Of a stretch of 64,000 nucleotides of DNA, positions 46,391 through 57,090 are shown piece by piece. The translations under genes were made by a program, and so were the position numbers. Below the pieces are notes generated by a model. That model was given only the letters and a program-made list of their open reading frames with translations. It ran no database searches and had not been told where the DNA came from. Source of the DNA: Psychroflexus maritimus (GTDB lineage Bacteria; Bacteroidota; Bacteroidia; Flavobacteriales; Flavobacteriaceae); NCBI RefSeq assembly GCF_011089875.1, contig NZ_JAANAS010000001.1:186001-250000 (forward strand), given 5' to 3'. The first letter of the stretch is position 1, and each line of letters starts with the position of its first letter.

Positions 46391-47098
46391 TCATATTTTA
46401 GTACAAACCACTTGATTGCCAAACCGCAAATCAACTTGTTTATAAGCAGCTAATTTATCTTCTTTTTTAGCCTTTGCATAAAATGCTTTAAGGTTCTTTA
46501 ATTTTAGTTCTATTTCATTTATTTCGCCAAAAACCACCTCAAATTTGGCTTCTCTTAAACTTAGATATAGACCATTGTTTTGATTGGTCAAACCAATTAC
46601 ATGCTGACTTAAAAACTGGTCTTTCTCAATAGCTTTTAGTAAAGGAAAAACATCCTTTATATTAGCTGAAGTAAATCCGAAAGCAACAGGCACGCGTGCA
46701 GCATAATTTTTAGATAAAGGCATAATTTCTCCATCTTCATCTAAATAATGGCTCCCTCCATCTATAAATCTCAATATTGGTCTTCGCTGAATAACTTCAA
46801 TTCCAAGGATTCCGTCAATACTATAATAAACCTGCGCTTGTTTAATCATGTCATGAGTAACCAACTGATGTTCAAAGTTATTTAGGGTAATCTCGTTCAA
46901 CTTAAGCTTATTGAATTCATCTAGAAGAATTTGTTTTTGAACTTCGCCTTCAGTGATAAAGAGCGATTCAAAAGGAAACACTTCTACATCTACCTGAGCC
47001 AAATGTTTATGGCTATGGCGGTAGTTAGCAAAACTCATCAAACCAATAAGTAAGATGACTAACAAAACCAATCTTATATGTTTCCAATACTTCTTCAT
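46391..47098 (-). CDS. ftsQ: Cell division protein FtsQ (POTRA domain)
   Basis: A bitopic inner-membrane protein of 235 residues: a basic N-terminus (MKKYWKHIR), one helix (residues 9-26), then a POTRA-like periplasmic domain where VDVEVFPFESLFITEGEVQ and IQRRPILRFIDGGSHYLDEDGEIMP are recognisable. It connects FtsA/FtsZ to the septal synthase. ATG 47098 overlaps the murC stop as ATGA; the TTG six bases upstream at 47104 is rejected. The sequence is only loosely conserved, so identity rests on both shape and position. Confidence 0.88.
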   Translation of the reverse strand: MKKYWKHIRLVLLVILLIGLMSFANYRHSHKHLAQVDVEVFPFESLFITEGEVQKQILLDEFNKLKLNEITLNNFEHQLVTHDMIKQAQVYYSIDGILGIEVIQRRPILRFIDGGSHYLDEDGEIMPLSKNYAARVPVAFGFTSANIKDVFPLLKAIEKDQFLSQHVIGLTNQNNGLYLSLREAKFEVVFGEINEIELKLKNLKAFYAKAKKEDKLAAYKQVDLRFGNQVVCTKI

Positions 47099-48441
47099 AC
47101 ACAAAGTGCTTCCTTTATTTTAATTGCTTCTTCTCCTATATCTCCTGCTCCTAAAAACAATACAATAGCGCAGTTGGTTTCTTTAATTGATTTTAATAAA
47201 TCTGATTTTTCAATTATCTTTTTGTTCTTATGTTCTATTTTATCTATTAAAAATTGTGCATTGACTCCAAGGATTGGGTCTTCTCTTGCGGGATAAATTT
47301 CAAGGATGCAAATTTCATCAAATTGTTGCAAACTACGAGCAAAATTGGTCGCAAAATTTTCTGTTCTTGAATATAAATGAGGTTGAAATATAACCATCAC
47401 ATCTTCGCCTGGATGCATCTCTCTAGCTGCTTGATGAGCTGCTGAAATTTCAGTAGGATGATGGGCATAATCATCTATTAAAGTCAATTTTGCAGATTGA
47501 TAGAGGTAATTAAACCTTCTTTTTACGCCAGAAAAACTAGCTAAAGCCTTTGCGTATAAATGAGCTTTATCTTTGTTAAAATTGATTGCTAAAGCTAATG
47601 CTGCTATGGCATTGGCTAAATTATGCTTTCCAGGTAGCTTCAATTGAAGTCCTTTTAAAAGCATATCTTGATAAACTATATCAAAATAATAACTCCCCTT
47701 TTTCACTTGAATATTAAAAGCCTGCACTTCAGCTAATTCAGAAAAACCATACTTAATGCCTTTTAATTTTAATTCTTCAGCTACAAAAAGCGTTTCGCTA
47801 ACTTGTGTAGAAAAAAGTTCAAAGCTCTCTTCTAAAGCTTGTTCTGTTTTGTAGATATCTAGATGATCTGCATCAGTAGAAGTAATTACAGCCAAATTGG
47901 GATGAAGATGAAGAAAAGAACGATCAAATTCATCTGCTTCTACCACTACAACTTCATCTCCTTGATGAATGAAATTAGAGTTTTCGCTGAGTAAAATTCC
48001 ACCTAAAAAAGCTGTTACTTTTTCATCTGCCACTTTTAATAGGTGGGTTAATAGTGCAGAGGTGGTTGTTTTGCCATGCGTCCCTGCTACGGCCAAGGTC
48101 TTTTTAGAAGCAGTGATTTCACCTAATAACGCCGCTCTTTTAATCAGTTGAAATTTTTCTTTTTGAGCAAGTTGTATGAGTCTGCTTTTGATTTGAACCG
48201 CTGGTGTATAAACCAATAATGTGCTTTTTTGATCTAAGGCATACATTAATTCTTCAGCTTCTTCTTCAATATAAACAACATGAATTCCTTCTTCTGAAAG
48301 TTTAGCAGTTAATTCTGAATCCGTTCTATCATAACCCATTACAGTTTTACCTAGCGAATTAAAATAACGCGCCAAAGCGCTCATTCCTATGCCGCCTATA
48401 CCTATAAAAAAATAGTTTGATATGTGGTTGTTTACTATCAT
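47095..48441 (-). CDS. murC: UDP-N-acetylmuramate--L-alanine ligase MurC
   Basis: MurC adds L-alanine to UDP-MurNAc. The 448-residue protein has the N-terminal Rossmann motif GIGGIGMSALARY, the ATP loop AVAGTHGKTTTSAL near residue 114, and conserved EADEFDRSFL and DDYAHHPTEI. The start was moved from TTG 48456 to ATG 48441, which overlaps the murG stop as ATGA, the same pattern as at several neighbouring junctions. Followed by ftsQ with a 4-bp overlap. Confidence 0.97.
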   Translation of the reverse strand: MIVNNHISNYFFIGIGGIGMSALARYFNSLGKTVMGYDRTDSELTAKLSEEGIHVVYIEEEAEELMYALDQKSTLLVYTPAVQIKSRLIQLAQKEKFQLIKRAALLGEITASKKTLAVAGTHGKTTTSALLTHLLKVADEKVTAFLGGILLSENSNFIHQGDEVVVVEADEFDRSFLHLHPNLAVITSTDADHLDIYKTEQALEESFELFSTQVSETLFVAEELKLKGIKYGFSELAEVQAFNIQVKKGSYYFDIVYQDMLLKGLQLKLPGKHNLANAIAALALAINFNKDKAHLYAKALASFSGVKRRFNYLYQSAKLTLIDDYAHHPTEISAAHQAAREMHPGEDVMVIFQPHLYSRTENFATNFARSLQQFDEICILEIYPAREDPILGVNAQFLIDKIEHKNKKIIEKSDLLKSIKETNCAIVLFLGAGDIGEEAIKIKEALCV

Positions 48442-49550
48442 AGTTTGAAATTCCAATGTTTTTCAACTTCATCAACAATATGCGATGTAGCCTTAGGTTT
48501 AGCCATTTTTTTTATGTTACTACTTAATTTTTTTTGCTTTTCTAAATCATTTATTAACGCTTTAAATTCAGTTTTAAAGGCATCTTCTAAATCATTTTCT
48601 GTAATACAAATTGCTCCATTTTCATTTACTATTGAATGTGCATTTTTTGTTTGGTGATCTTCAGCAACATTGGGTGAAGGGATAAAAATAACGGGTTTTC
48701 CTACTACACACAATTCACTTACCGCTCCAGCGCCAGAACGTGAAATAATGAAATCAGCCGCTTGATATGCCTTTTCCATATTCATAATAAAAGCGCTTAC
48801 TTTAACTTGTTTTGTCTCCAGGTTTTTATATTCATCTATGTAAAACTTACCTGTTTGCCAAAGGATTTGAACATTATTTTCTTTGATGAAATCAAGTTTA
48901 CTAGCCAATAGTTGATTAATTCTTCTTGCTCCTAAGCTTCCCCCAACAACTAATAAAACAGGGGATTCTGAATCTAAATCAAATTGCTTTTTAGCCTCTT
49001 GCTGCGCATTTTTTTCAGTGTAATCTTGAACAGCTAAAATTTTGCTTCTTATGGGGTTTCCTGTAATTCTTATTTTTTGGTCTGGAAAAAATTTCTCCAT
49101 CCCCTTGTAAGCAACACAAATTGAATTAGCGTCTTTAGCTAACCATTTATTAGTAACTCCAGCAAAAGAATTTTGTTCCTGTAAAAGTGTTGGTAAATTC
49201 ATTGAGTTAGCCATTTTTAGTAAAGGGCCACTAGCAAATCCTCCTGTACCTATGGCTATGTTAGGTTTAAACTTTTTAATTATTTGTTTAGCCTTTAGTA
49301 AACTTGCTACCAACTTTATTGGAAAAAGTAAATTTTGAAAATTGATTTTTCGTTGTATTCCTGCAATCCATAAACCTTCTATTGGAAAACCTGCCTGCGG
49401 AACTTTTTCCATTTCCATTTTATCTTTTGCACCAACAAAAAGAATTTCTGCATTAGGGTATCTTTGCTTAATTTCTTGAGCAATGGAAATGGCAGGAAAT
49501 ATATGACCTCCTGTTCCTCCTCCTGATATAATTACCCTTGGCATACTCAT
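48438..49550 (-). CDS. murG: UDP-GlcNAc:lipid I N-acetylglucosaminyltransferase MurG
   Basis: MurG makes lipid II at the inner face of the membrane. The 370-residue GT-B protein has GGGTGGHIFPA near the N-terminus, GTGGFASGPLLK, LVVGGSLGARRIN, and the donor-site ISRSGAGAVSELCVVGKP. The stop-start junctions with ftsW (49547-49550) and murC are both ATGA overlaps. Confidence 0.97.
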   Translation of the reverse strand: MSMPRVIISGGGTGGHIFPAISIAQEIKQRYPNAEILFVGAKDKMEMEKVPQAGFPIEGLWIAGIQRKINFQNLLFPIKLVASLLKAKQIIKKFKPNIAIGTGGFASGPLLKMANSMNLPTLLQEQNSFAGVTNKWLAKDANSICVAYKGMEKFFPDQKIRITGNPIRSKILAVQDYTEKNAQQEAKKQFDLDSESPVLLVVGGSLGARRINQLLASKLDFIKENNVQILWQTGKFYIDEYKNLETKQVKVSAFIMNMEKAYQAADFIISRSGAGAVSELCVVGKPVIFIPSPNVAEDHQTKNAHSIVNENGAICITENDLEDAFKTEFKALINDLEKQKKLSSNIKKMAKPKATSHIVDEVEKHWNFKL

Positions 49551-50776
49551 AATGTTTCACTTAAAATATCTAAAGGATTTTCTATTTCCGTAGCTCCTTC
49601 GTTTAATTCCTTGTTTTCTTCTTCCTTTGTCTCCCAGCCTGCCTTCACAGATTGTAAAATACCAATACTCAAGCAAGTCATCCAAATAGAAGTGCCCCCA
49701 CTACTAATTAATGGTAAAGTTTGCCCCGTAACGGGAAAAAGTTCTACTGCTACTCCCATATTGATAAAGGCCTGTAAAATAACTGGTATTCCAACTGCAA
49801 TAGTCAACAGTTTTCCAAAGGTATCTTCTGTTTTAGTTGTAATGATAGCTATTCGGTAAAGTAAAATTAAGTAGGCTAAAATAACACCAAGCCCTCCAAT
49901 TAAGCCCATTTCTTCTACTATAATTGCGTAGATAAAATCGGAAGACGATTGCGGCAAAAAGTTTCGCTGTACACTTTTACCTATTCCATTACCTGTAATG
50001 CCTCCGCTAGCTATGGCTATTTTTGCTTTTTCAATTTGATATTGTTCTTGGCTTGATTCTCCAGAGGAAAAGTTTTCTATTCTGTTTTTCCAGGTATCAA
50101 CACGATTTGGAAACAAATCTGGAAAAGCAAAGGCCAACAGTATAAATATTCCTATGGCTACAACTCCTGCGCCAATTACAGCAAGTAAATAGCGTTTAGG
50201 GTAACCGCCTATAAAAACCAAAATAAGAACTCCAAAAGCAATTAAAAATGTGGTAGATAAATTAGCCGGTAAAATTAAACCCAATACTAAAAACACAGGC
50301 AACCACAATGGTAACAAGCTTGACTTAAAAGTGATAGGTTCTTCTTTTGGTTTGGCTAAATACCTGGCCACATAAACCATTAAAACCAAAGAAGCTAATG
50401 CTGAAGTTTGAAAAGACATATTTACAATTGGTACCTGAATCCATCTACTTGCATTTGCGCCACCAATGGTATTTCCTTGAAGCAATGTGTAAGCTAGAAG
50501 AATAATAACAAAGGGAATTAAAATCATTGATAAACCTTTAAAATAACGATAAGGTATTTTATGCACCAAAAACATAAACACAAAGCCCACACTTAAATGT
50601 GCTAAATGCTTTAATAAATAAGAGAAGGTATTACCACTTCCCCCATTTAAATAAGCCAAGTTACTACTAGCCGTATAAACAGGAATAAAAGAAAACAAAG
50701 CTAATAAAGTAACTAAAGCCCAAATGGTCTTGTCTCCTTTTAAGTGTGATAAATATGTTTTTAATGAATTAGACAT
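49547..50776 (-). CDS. ftsW: Septal peptidoglycan polymerase FtsW
   Basis: A SEDS-family membrane protein of 409 residues with about ten helices that polymerises lipid II together with FtsI. Recognisable pieces are GGANASRWIQVP, the IASGGITGNGIGKS and QRNFLPQSSSDFIYAIIVEE loops, and LPLISSGGTSIWM near the C-terminus. It lies 8 bp after murD and overlaps murG by 4 bp. Confidence 0.95.
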   Translation of the reverse strand: MSNSLKTYLSHLKGDKTIWALVTLLALFSFIPVYTASSNLAYLNGGSGNTFSYLLKHLAHLSVGFVFMFLVHKIPYRYFKGLSMILIPFVIILLAYTLLQGNTIGGANASRWIQVPIVNMSFQTSALASLVLMVYVARYLAKPKEEPITFKSSLLPLWLPVFLVLGLILPANLSTTFLIAFGVLILVFIGGYPKRYLLAVIGAGVVAIGIFILLAFAFPDLFPNRVDTWKNRIENFSSGESSQEQYQIEKAKIAIASGGITGNGIGKSVQRNFLPQSSSDFIYAIIVEEMGLIGGLGVILAYLILLYRIAIITTKTEDTFGKLLTIAVGIPVILQAFINMGVAVELFPVTGQTLPLISSGGTSIWMTCLSIGILQSVKAGWETKEEENKELNEGATEIENPLDILSETL

Positions 50777-50784
50777 TCTTTTGG

Positions 50785-52122
50785 TTATAATTTCATTATT
50801 GCTTCTTTAAATTGTCTGCCACGGTCTTCGTAATTTTCAAATAAATCAAAACTTGCACAAGCTGGAGACAACAAAACAGTTTCGTTAACTTCTGCTAATT
50901 TACTAGCCATTACAACTGCTTCTTCCATAGAAGTAGTTTCATAAATATCGTCAATTACGTTATTAAATGCCTGAATAATTTTTTGGTTATCTACCCCTAA
51001 ACAAATAATGGCCTTCACTTTTTCATTCACTAATTCCATTAATTCAGCATAGTTGTTTCCTTTATCAACTCCTCCAACAATCCAAATGGTTGATTGCTTA
51101 ACGCTATCTAACGCATAGTAAGTAGCGTTGATGTTGGTTGCTTTAGAGTCATTGATATAACTTATTGAGTTAAGTTTTACTACTTTTTCTAAACGATGCT
51201 CTACACCTTGAAAAGTTTCCATACTTTCTCTTATAGTTTCTTTTCTAATTTTCAACAATCTAGCCACTGCATTACTTGCCATTGCATTTTTGGCATTGTG
51301 ATTTCCTTTTACATTCAAATCTGATACATTCATATCAAGTATATTGTTTTTAATTTTAATTATCATTTTTTCGTCTTCTAAATAAAGTCCATTTTCACCC
51401 TCGATCTTTTTAATTGACATAGGAATCAATTGACTTTTTACAGGATGTTTTTCTAAGGCTTTCAAAACTGATTCTTCGTCAGCATTATAAATAAGGTAAT
51501 CGTTTTCATCTTGATTCATAGCTATTCTCATTTTAGAAGCTATATACTTATCAAAATCCATTTCATACCGGTCTAGGTGGTCTGGAGTAATGCTGGTAAT
51601 TATAGCAATGTGTGGTTTAAATTTCGCTATGCCATCTAGTTGAAAACTACTCAATTCTAGAACGTAATTTTTACTAGGATTAACAGCTACTTGGAGAGCA
51701 AAACTTTGACCTATATTTCCCCCAACTGAAACATCTAGTCCAGCATTTTTGAGAATATGAAAAATCATATTAGTAACCGTTGTCTTTCCATTAGAACCTG
51801 TAATTCCTATTAGTTTTGCTGAAGTAAACCAAGAAGCAAATTCTATTTCAGAGATTACCTGAATGCCTTCTGACTTAGCTTTTACAACAAGCGGAGCATG
51901 GTCTGGAATGCCTGGACTTTTAACCAAGATTTGAGCCGCTAAAATCAACTCTTCAGAATGTTTACCTTCTTCCCATTTTATTTTATTATTTAAAAGAACA
52001 TTTTTATATTTTTCTTGAAGCTTTCCTTGATCTGAAAGAAAAACCTCATACCCTTGTTTAATGGCTAAAACCGCTGCTCCTACTCCACTCTCTCCGCCGC
52101 CAAGTACCGCCAATTTTTTCAT
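50785..52122 (-). CDS. murD: UDP-N-acetylmuramoyl-L-alanine--D-glutamate ligase MurD
   Basis: MurD adds D-glutamate in the second ligase step. The 445-residue protein has the N-terminal GGGESGVGAAVLA, the ATP loop GITGSNGKTTVTNM near residue 110, and INDSKATNINATYYALD followed by GGVDKGNNY in the C-terminal domain. The closing LSPACASFDLFENYEDRGRQF region is diagnostic for MurD. Two bases separate it from mraY. Confidence 0.97.
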   Translation of the reverse strand: MKKLAVLGGGESGVGAAVLAIKQGYEVFLSDQGKLQEKYKNVLLNNKIKWEEGKHSEELILAAQILVKSPGIPDHAPLVVKAKSEGIQVISEIEFASWFTSAKLIGITGSNGKTTVTNMIFHILKNAGLDVSVGGNIGQSFALQVAVNPSKNYVLELSSFQLDGIAKFKPHIAIITSITPDHLDRYEMDFDKYIASKMRIAMNQDENDYLIYNADEESVLKALEKHPVKSQLIPMSIKKIEGENGLYLEDEKMIIKIKNNILDMNVSDLNVKGNHNAKNAMASNAVARLLKIRKETIRESMETFQGVEHRLEKVVKLNSISYINDSKATNINATYYALDSVKQSTIWIVGGVDKGNNYAELMELVNEKVKAIICLGVDNQKIIQAFNNVIDDIYETTSMEEAVVMASKLAEVNETVLLSPACASFDLFENYEDRGRQFKEAIMKL

Positions 52123-52124
52123 CC

Positions 52125-53348
52125 TTATCTTATTTTAAGGGTTACAATAGTGATGACAGCTAACAAAATTCCTATAATCCAAAACCGAACTACAATTTTA
52201 CTTTCGTGCAAACCTTTCTTTTGGTAATGATGATGAAGTGGAGACATTAAGAAAACTCTTCTCCCTTCGCCAAATTTCTTTTTGGTATATTTAAACCAAC
52301 TAACTTGCATAATTACTGAAAGGTTTTCAATAAAAAAGATACCACACAACAAAGGAATAAGCAATTCCTTTCTAGTGGCTATAGCAATTACGGCAATTAT
52401 TCCTCCAATAGTTAAGCTTCCTGTATCTCCCATAAAAACTTGGGCTGGAAAAGTATTGTACCATAAAAATCCAACTAAAGCTCCAGCAAATGCAGCAATA
52501 AAAATTGTGGTTTCTCCCACCCTCGGAATGTTCATTACATTGAGGTAATTAGAAAAAATATAATTACCAGATATCCATGCAAAAATGCCTAAAGTAAGAA
52601 CAATAATTGCGGAGCTTCCAGCTGCTAAACCATCTATCCCGTCAGTTAAATTAGCACCATTAGAAACGGCTGTAACAATAAAAATAACAATGGGAATAAA
52701 GATAATCCAAGCATATTTCTTTAGCGCTGGATTGATCCAAGTTATTAAATCTGAATAATCCAATTCATTTCCTTTAAGAAATGGAATATTTGTTTTGGTA
52801 GATTTTATTTCTTCACTTCTTGTTAATTCAACCTCTTGAGTTGCTTCATTAACAATTGCTTCTTGGGTATCTCTAATGGTAATATCTTCATGAAAATACA
52901 TCGTAGTTCCAACAATAATACCAAGGCCTACTTGACCAATTACTTTAAATTTTCCTTGAAGCCCTTCTTTATTTTTTTTAAAGGTTTTTATGTAATCGTC
53001 TAAAAAGCCAATAGCTCCCATCCAAAGGGTGGTAACAATTAACAATAGAATATAAATATTGGTTAAGTTGGCAAATAAAAGCACCGGAATTAAGGTAGAT
53101 AAAATAATGATTAATCCGCCCATGGTTGGTGTTCCTGCTTTTTCTTTTTGTCCTTTTAAACCTAAATCCCTTACACTCTCACCAACTTGTTTAGCCAACA
53201 AAAAGCGAATTATTTTTTTACCGAAAATAGTAGAAATTAACAAGGCTAAGATAATTGACATAGCCGCTCTAAAGGAAATGTACTGAAACAAACCTGCTCC
53301 TGGTATCGTATAATTAGTATCTAAATATTCAAATAAATAATACAGCAT
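52125..53348 (-). CDS. mraY: Phospho-MurNAc-pentapeptide transferase MraY
   Basis: MraY makes lipid I by moving phospho-MurNAc-pentapeptide onto undecaprenyl phosphate. The 407-residue membrane protein has [11 protein letters not shown] near residue 72, the catalytic DDYIK ([17 protein letters not shown]), [23 protein letters not shown] and the terminal [17 protein letters not shown]. An insert of some 60 residues ([27 protein letters not shown], read in parts) between the first catalytic helices is longer than in Proteobacteria but occurs in Bacteroidota. Confidence 0.97.
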   Translation of the reverse strand: MLYYLFEYLDTNYTIPGAGLFQYISFRAAMSIILALLISTIFGKKIIRFLLAKQVGESVRDLGLKGQKEKAGTPTMGGLIIILSTLIPVLLFANLTNIYILLLIVTTLWMGAIGFLDDYIKTFKKNKEGLQGKFKVIGQVGLGIIVGTTMYFHEDITIRDTQEAIVNEATQEVELTRSEEIKSTKTNIPFLKGNELDYSDLITWINPALKKYAWIIFIPIVIFIVTAVSNGANLTDGIDGLAAGSSAIIVLTLGIFAWISGNYIFSNYLNVMNIPRVGETTIFIAAFAGALVGFLWYNTFPAQVFMGDTGSLTIGGIIAVIAIATRKELLIPLLCGIFFIENLSVIMQVSWFKYTKKKFGEGRRVFLMSPLHHHYQKKGLHESKIVVRFWIIGILLAVITIVTLKIR

Positions 53349-53352
53349 TGGC

Positions 53353-54819
53353 TTATTTGTTTAAATTTATGAGTGTTTCAGTTAGTATTTCCAGGTCGTT
53401 AAAAGGAGAGCGAACTCCATTCACTTCTTGATAAGTTTCATGTCCTTTACCAGCTACTAATATAATATCGCCAGGTTGAGCCATTTTACAAGCGGTTTTT
53501 ATGGCCTGTTTTCTCGAGGTTATAGAAAGTAACTTAGAAGCATCTACTGGATTAACCCCAGCCTCCATAGCTTTAATAATAGCCTCAGGATCTTCTGTTC
53601 TTGGATTATCGCTGGTTAAAATTACCTGGTTACTTAAATTAGCAGCTATAGTTGCCATTAACGGACGCTTACTAGGGTCTCTATCTCCACCACAGCCTAC
53701 AACTGTAATAAGTTGTTCATTTTTTGTTCTAATATCAGTAATTGTTTCAAGTACATTTTTCAATGCATCTGGAGTATGTGCATAATCAATAATACCCGTT
53801 ATTTTATCCTTTTTTGAAACAAAATACTGAAAACGTCCAGCTACTGCTTTTAAGCCGCTAATAGTTTTGAGATTTTCTAATTCATCTACTCCTAAAAGTT
53901 TTGCTACCGCATAGACAGCCAATAAATTAGAGGCATTAAAACTACCTATTAAGCTAGAAAACACTTCTTGATCATTGATTTTCAAAAGCAATCCGTCAAA
54001 ATTATTTTCAAGTATTTTCGCTCTAAAATCAGCATGAGATTTTAAAGCATAGGTGTATTTTTTTGCTTTCGAATTTTGAAGCATAAAAATTCCATTTTTA
54101 TCGTCTTCGTTAGTTAATGCAAAAGCATTCTTAGGCAAATCGTCAAAAAGTTTCTTTTTTACATCTCTATAAGCTGAAAAGCTAGGATGATAATCAAGAT
54201 GGTCATGACTTAAATTAGTAAAAACAGCCCCTGCAAAATCCAATCCAGCAGTTCGCTGTTGGTCAATACCGTGAGAGCTTACTTCCATAAAAGCATATTC
54301 TACGCCTTCATCACACATTTCATTAAGGTAATAATTAATGCTAAGTGAATCTGGTGTAGTAAGTTTTGTAGGGTAAATCAATTCATTCACCTTAATATTA
54401 ACTGTAGATATAAGACCTACTTTTTTTCCTAAGCTTTTAAAATGCTGAAAAAGCAAACTTGAAATAGTAGTTTTTCCATTAGTTCCTGTTATTCCAACTA
54501 ATTTTATTTTTTTTGAAGGATTATTGTAGAAATTAGAAGCAATGTAGGCCGCCGCAAGTCTTGAATCGGTTACTTTAATAAAAGTTACTCCCTTAAAACT
54601 GGAAACAGGAATCTCCTCACAAACTATTGCTAAAGCACCTTGTTGAATTGCAATTTCTATGAAGTCGTGCCCATCTGAAGCATTTCCTTTAATGGCAATA
54701 AACAAGTCGTTTAAACCTACTTTTCTAGAGTCAATATGAATTTCTCTTACCTGTTGAGAGGTGTTTCCTTCAACGGCTTCAATAGGAACTCTATACAATA
54801 TGTCTTTTAAGGTATTCAA
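53353..54819 (-). CDS. murE: UDP-MurNAc-L-Ala-D-Glu:meso-diaminopimelate ligase MurE, TTG start
   Basis: MurE adds the third residue to the stem peptide. The 488-residue protein has the ATP loop [15 protein letters not shown] near residue 111, and the amino-acid selecting motif DNPRTEDPE, which signals meso-diaminopimelate. The N-terminus [19 protein letters not shown] matches the family well, and it is encoded by TTG at 54819-54817, overlapping the ftsI TGA as TTGA. No in-frame ATG offers a normal N-terminus. The TTG start is thus supported by both homology and the overlap pattern used by other genes of this cluster. Confidence 0.95.
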   Translation of the reverse strand: MNTLKDILYRVPIEAVEGNTSQQVREIHIDSRKVGLNDLFIAIKGNASDGHDFIEIAIQQGALAIVCEEIPVSSFKGVTFIKVTDSRLAAAYIASNFYNNPSKKIKLVGITGTNGKTTISSLLFQHFKSLGKKVGLISTVNIKVNELIYPTKLTTPDSLSINYYLNEMCDEGVEYAFMEVSSHGIDQQRTAGLDFAGAVFTNLSHDHLDYHPSFSAYRDVKKKLFDDLPKNAFALTNEDDKNGIFMLQNSKAKKYTYALKSHADFRAKILENNFDGLLLKINDQEVFSSLIGSFNASNLLAVYAVAKLLGVDELENLKTISGLKAVAGRFQYFVSKKDKITGIIDYAHTPDALKNVLETITDIRTKNEQLITVVGCGGDRDPSKRPLMATIAANLSNQVILTSDNPRTEDPEAIIKAMEAGVNPVDASKLLSITSRKQAIKTACKMAQPGDIILVAGKGHETYQEVNGVRSPFNDLEILTETLINLNK

Positions 54820-56777
54820 TGAACTACTAAATTTACAGGTTGAACTTGATTAATTTTATTTCCATTAGGAATGGATTGCTGATGAACAATTTGTCCATTT
54901 CCAGTCAAACTTACTTGAAGCCCCATATTTTCAAGTAGGGTAATCGCATCCATAACCGGCATTCCTTTTACATTAGGCATTATAGTTTTGTATTTCTGAG
55001 CCATTTCAAAGTAATTTAAAAAGCTGCTTGAAGCAACTTCTATATCGGTTAAAAACACCTCATCTTGAATAGGGGTGTCTTTGTAGATTTTGTGTGCAAT
55101 TTTCTGAAAAACAGGAGCGGCAACTGTACTTCCGTAATAGCCTTTTTGCGGATTAGGTTTATGAATAACAACAGAAACGGTATATTTAGGATTAGCTGAA
55201 GGAAAATAACCCACAAACGAAGAAATGTATCTTCCTGATTCTATCCAGTATTCAGTTTGACAAGTACCTGTTTTTCCAGCCATTGAAAAATTAGGATTAT
55301 AAATACTTTTAGCTGTTCCTTTCTCCACTGTTTTTTCCATCAACTTTTGAAGAATTTGTGCGGTTTTTTTAGAACAGATAGATTTTGACTCTACCTCTTG
55401 TGTATAATCTTTTATCAGGTTATTTTTGTCTCTTATTTCCTTAACAAACCTAGGCTTAACGGCAACCCCATCATTAGCTATGGCATTGTAAAAATTGAGA
55501 ATCTGCATAGAAGTTAAGGAAACTCCATAACCAAAAGAAAGCCATGGCAATGTAGTTCCGTACCAATTAGCATCTTCAGGATGTGGAATTTTAGGTGTAC
55601 CTTCCCCTTTAATTGAAAAACCAATTTTTTCGTTTAAACCCATATTGTAAAGTCGATTTACAAATTTTTCGGGTTGGTTGCTGTAATTGTTCACCACCAT
55701 TTGAGCAAATGCAGTATTAGAGGAAACTTGAAAAGCCTCTGCCAAGCTAATTTCTCCATATCCACCTATTCTTGAATCGCGAACTATTCGGTCGTAATAT
55801 TTTATTTTTCCATTTTTAGTATCAACTAAATCGCTTGTATCAACAACTTGATCTTCTAAAGCAGCAGCAAGAGCCATCAACTTAAATGTAGAACCAGGTT
55901 CATGTGCTTCATAAATAGCATAATTTAATTTTTCATAGTACTTGCCAGAGGTGGCGCTTCTTCCTAAGTTAGAAATAGCTTTCACCTCTCCTGTCTTTGT
56001 TTCCATCACTACCACAGATCCATGGTCTGCTTCGTAAATTTCTAATTGCTCCAAAAGCGCGTGATGGGCTATATCTTGAATATTAACATCTAGAGTAGTA
56101 ACCACATCATAACCATCAATGGGTTCAATTTCATTAATATCATTTATTGGCTTCCACTGTCCTTGAGCAATTTTTTGTTTCATTCGCTGACCTTTATCGC
56201 CTTTTAAATAATGATTAAAAGCTCCTTCAAAACCAACATTACCACGACCAATACTTCGTTCTGCAATTTTACCCAGTGGGTTTTCTCTCATTACTTCTTG
56301 TTCAGCAATTAGGCCACCTTTGTAAGCCCCTAGTTCAAATAAGGGAAATTCTCTAATCTTCATGTAGTCTGAATAATCTACATTTTTTGCTAAAAACAAA
56401 TAACGATTATTGGTAGCTCGTGCTTTTTTAAATTTGTGTTGATAATGCGCAGGCGATTCACCAAACATTGCTGCTAGTGCCTTACTTAAAGGAATCAAAT
56501 TTGCTTTAAAATTCTTTTCTGAAACAGTCACCGCATCAAATCTAATTTCATATTTAGGTACTGAAGTGGCTAGCAAATTCATTTCTGAATCGTAAATATT
56601 CCCTCGGTTGGGCGGTATAGTAAAATTCCTATACACCGTTTTTTCTGCTAAATCTTTGTATTTCTCTGCTTCCAAAAACTGAATCTGAAAAAGCTTAAAA
56701 CCAACAAGCCCAGCTAAGACAACAAGGAGCCCTAACAAGAGATAAAATCTACTTAATATGTTTTTATTGTTGGTCAT
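54816..56777 (-). CDS. ftsI: Septal peptidoglycan transpeptidase FtsI (PBP3) with PASTA domain
   Basis: A class B penicillin-binding protein of 653 residues. One N-terminal membrane helix (residues 10-28) is followed by the PBP dimerisation region (VYRNFTIPPNRGNIYD) and the transpeptidase domain with active-site HEPGSTFKLMAL (Ser-x-x-Lys), SSNTAF (S-x-N) and AGKTGTCQT (K-T-G). About 60 C-terminal residues, from IMPNVKGMPVMDAI to the end, form a PASTA domain. It crosslinks septal peptidoglycan with FtsW. The start overlaps ftsL by 14 bp and the stop overlaps murE by 4 bp. Confidence 0.96.
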   Translation of the reverse strand: MTNNKNILSRFYLLLGLLVVLAGLVGFKLFQIQFLEAEKYKDLAEKTVYRNFTIPPNRGNIYDSEMNLLATSVPKYEIRFDAVTVSEKNFKANLIPLSKALAAMFGESPAHYQHKFKKARATNNRYLFLAKNVDYSDYMKIREFPLFELGAYKGGLIAEQEVMRENPLGKIAERSIGRGNVGFEGAFNHYLKGDKGQRMKQKIAQGQWKPINDINEIEPIDGYDVVTTLDVNIQDIAHHALLEQLEIYEADHGSVVVMETKTGEVKAISNLGRSATSGKYYEKLNYAIYEAHEPGSTFKLMALAAALEDQVVDTSDLVDTKNGKIKYYDRIVRDSRIGGYGEISLAEAFQVSSNTAFAQMVVNNYSNQPEKFVNRLYNMGLNEKIGFSIKGEGTPKIPHPEDANWYGTTLPWLSFGYGVSLTSMQILNFYNAIANDGVAVKPRFVKEIRDKNNLIKDYTQEVESKSICSKKTAQILQKLMEKTVEKGTAKSIYNPNFSMAGKTGTCQTEYWIESGRYISSFVGYFPSANPKYTVSVVIHKPNPQKGYYGSTVAAPVFQKIAHKIYKDTPIQDEVFLTDIEVASSSFLNYFEMAQKYKTIMPNVKGMPVMDAITLLENMGLQVSLTGNGQIVHQQSIPNGNKINQVQPVNLVVH

Positions 56778-57090
56778 TTTCTGATTTAACTATTATTTTT
56801 TGTGGTGGCTCTTCAGATGTATAAATCCCTCTCCATCTCATTTGCCGGGCTATGGTAGATTCCATACGCTTTTGCATGAGTCGCTTTCGTGTATCTACAA
56901 ATTCGCTTCTTAATTTTTTTACTTCATAATTAATAGAGGCAATTTCCATTACTTTTTGGTCTGCTTTGTGGGAGCTTCCAATCATTAAAATAGCTAAAAA
57001 AGTACAATAAAAAATGAATACCCAATTATTCAATGAGCCGTCACTAACCAAAAACTTACCTCGTATTATGTCTTGAAAATTGGTTTTCAT
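56764..57090 (-). CDS. ftsL: FtsL-like division protein
   Basis: A 108-residue bitopic protein with one membrane helix (about residues 22-39, NWVFIFYCTFLAILMIG) and a following predicted coiled coil (INYEVKKLRSEFVDTRKRLMQKRMES, read in parts), the plan of FtsL. Sequence conservation is weak, so the name comes from length, topology and position between rsmH (4-bp overlap) and ftsI (14-bp overlap). It should help activate FtsI-FtsW. Confidence 0.85.
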   Translation of the reverse strand: MKTNFQDIIRGKFLVSDGSLNNWVFIFYCTFLAILMIGSSHKADQKVMEIASINYEVKKLRSEFVDTRKRLMQKRMESTIARQMRWRGIYTSEEPPQKIIVKSENDQQ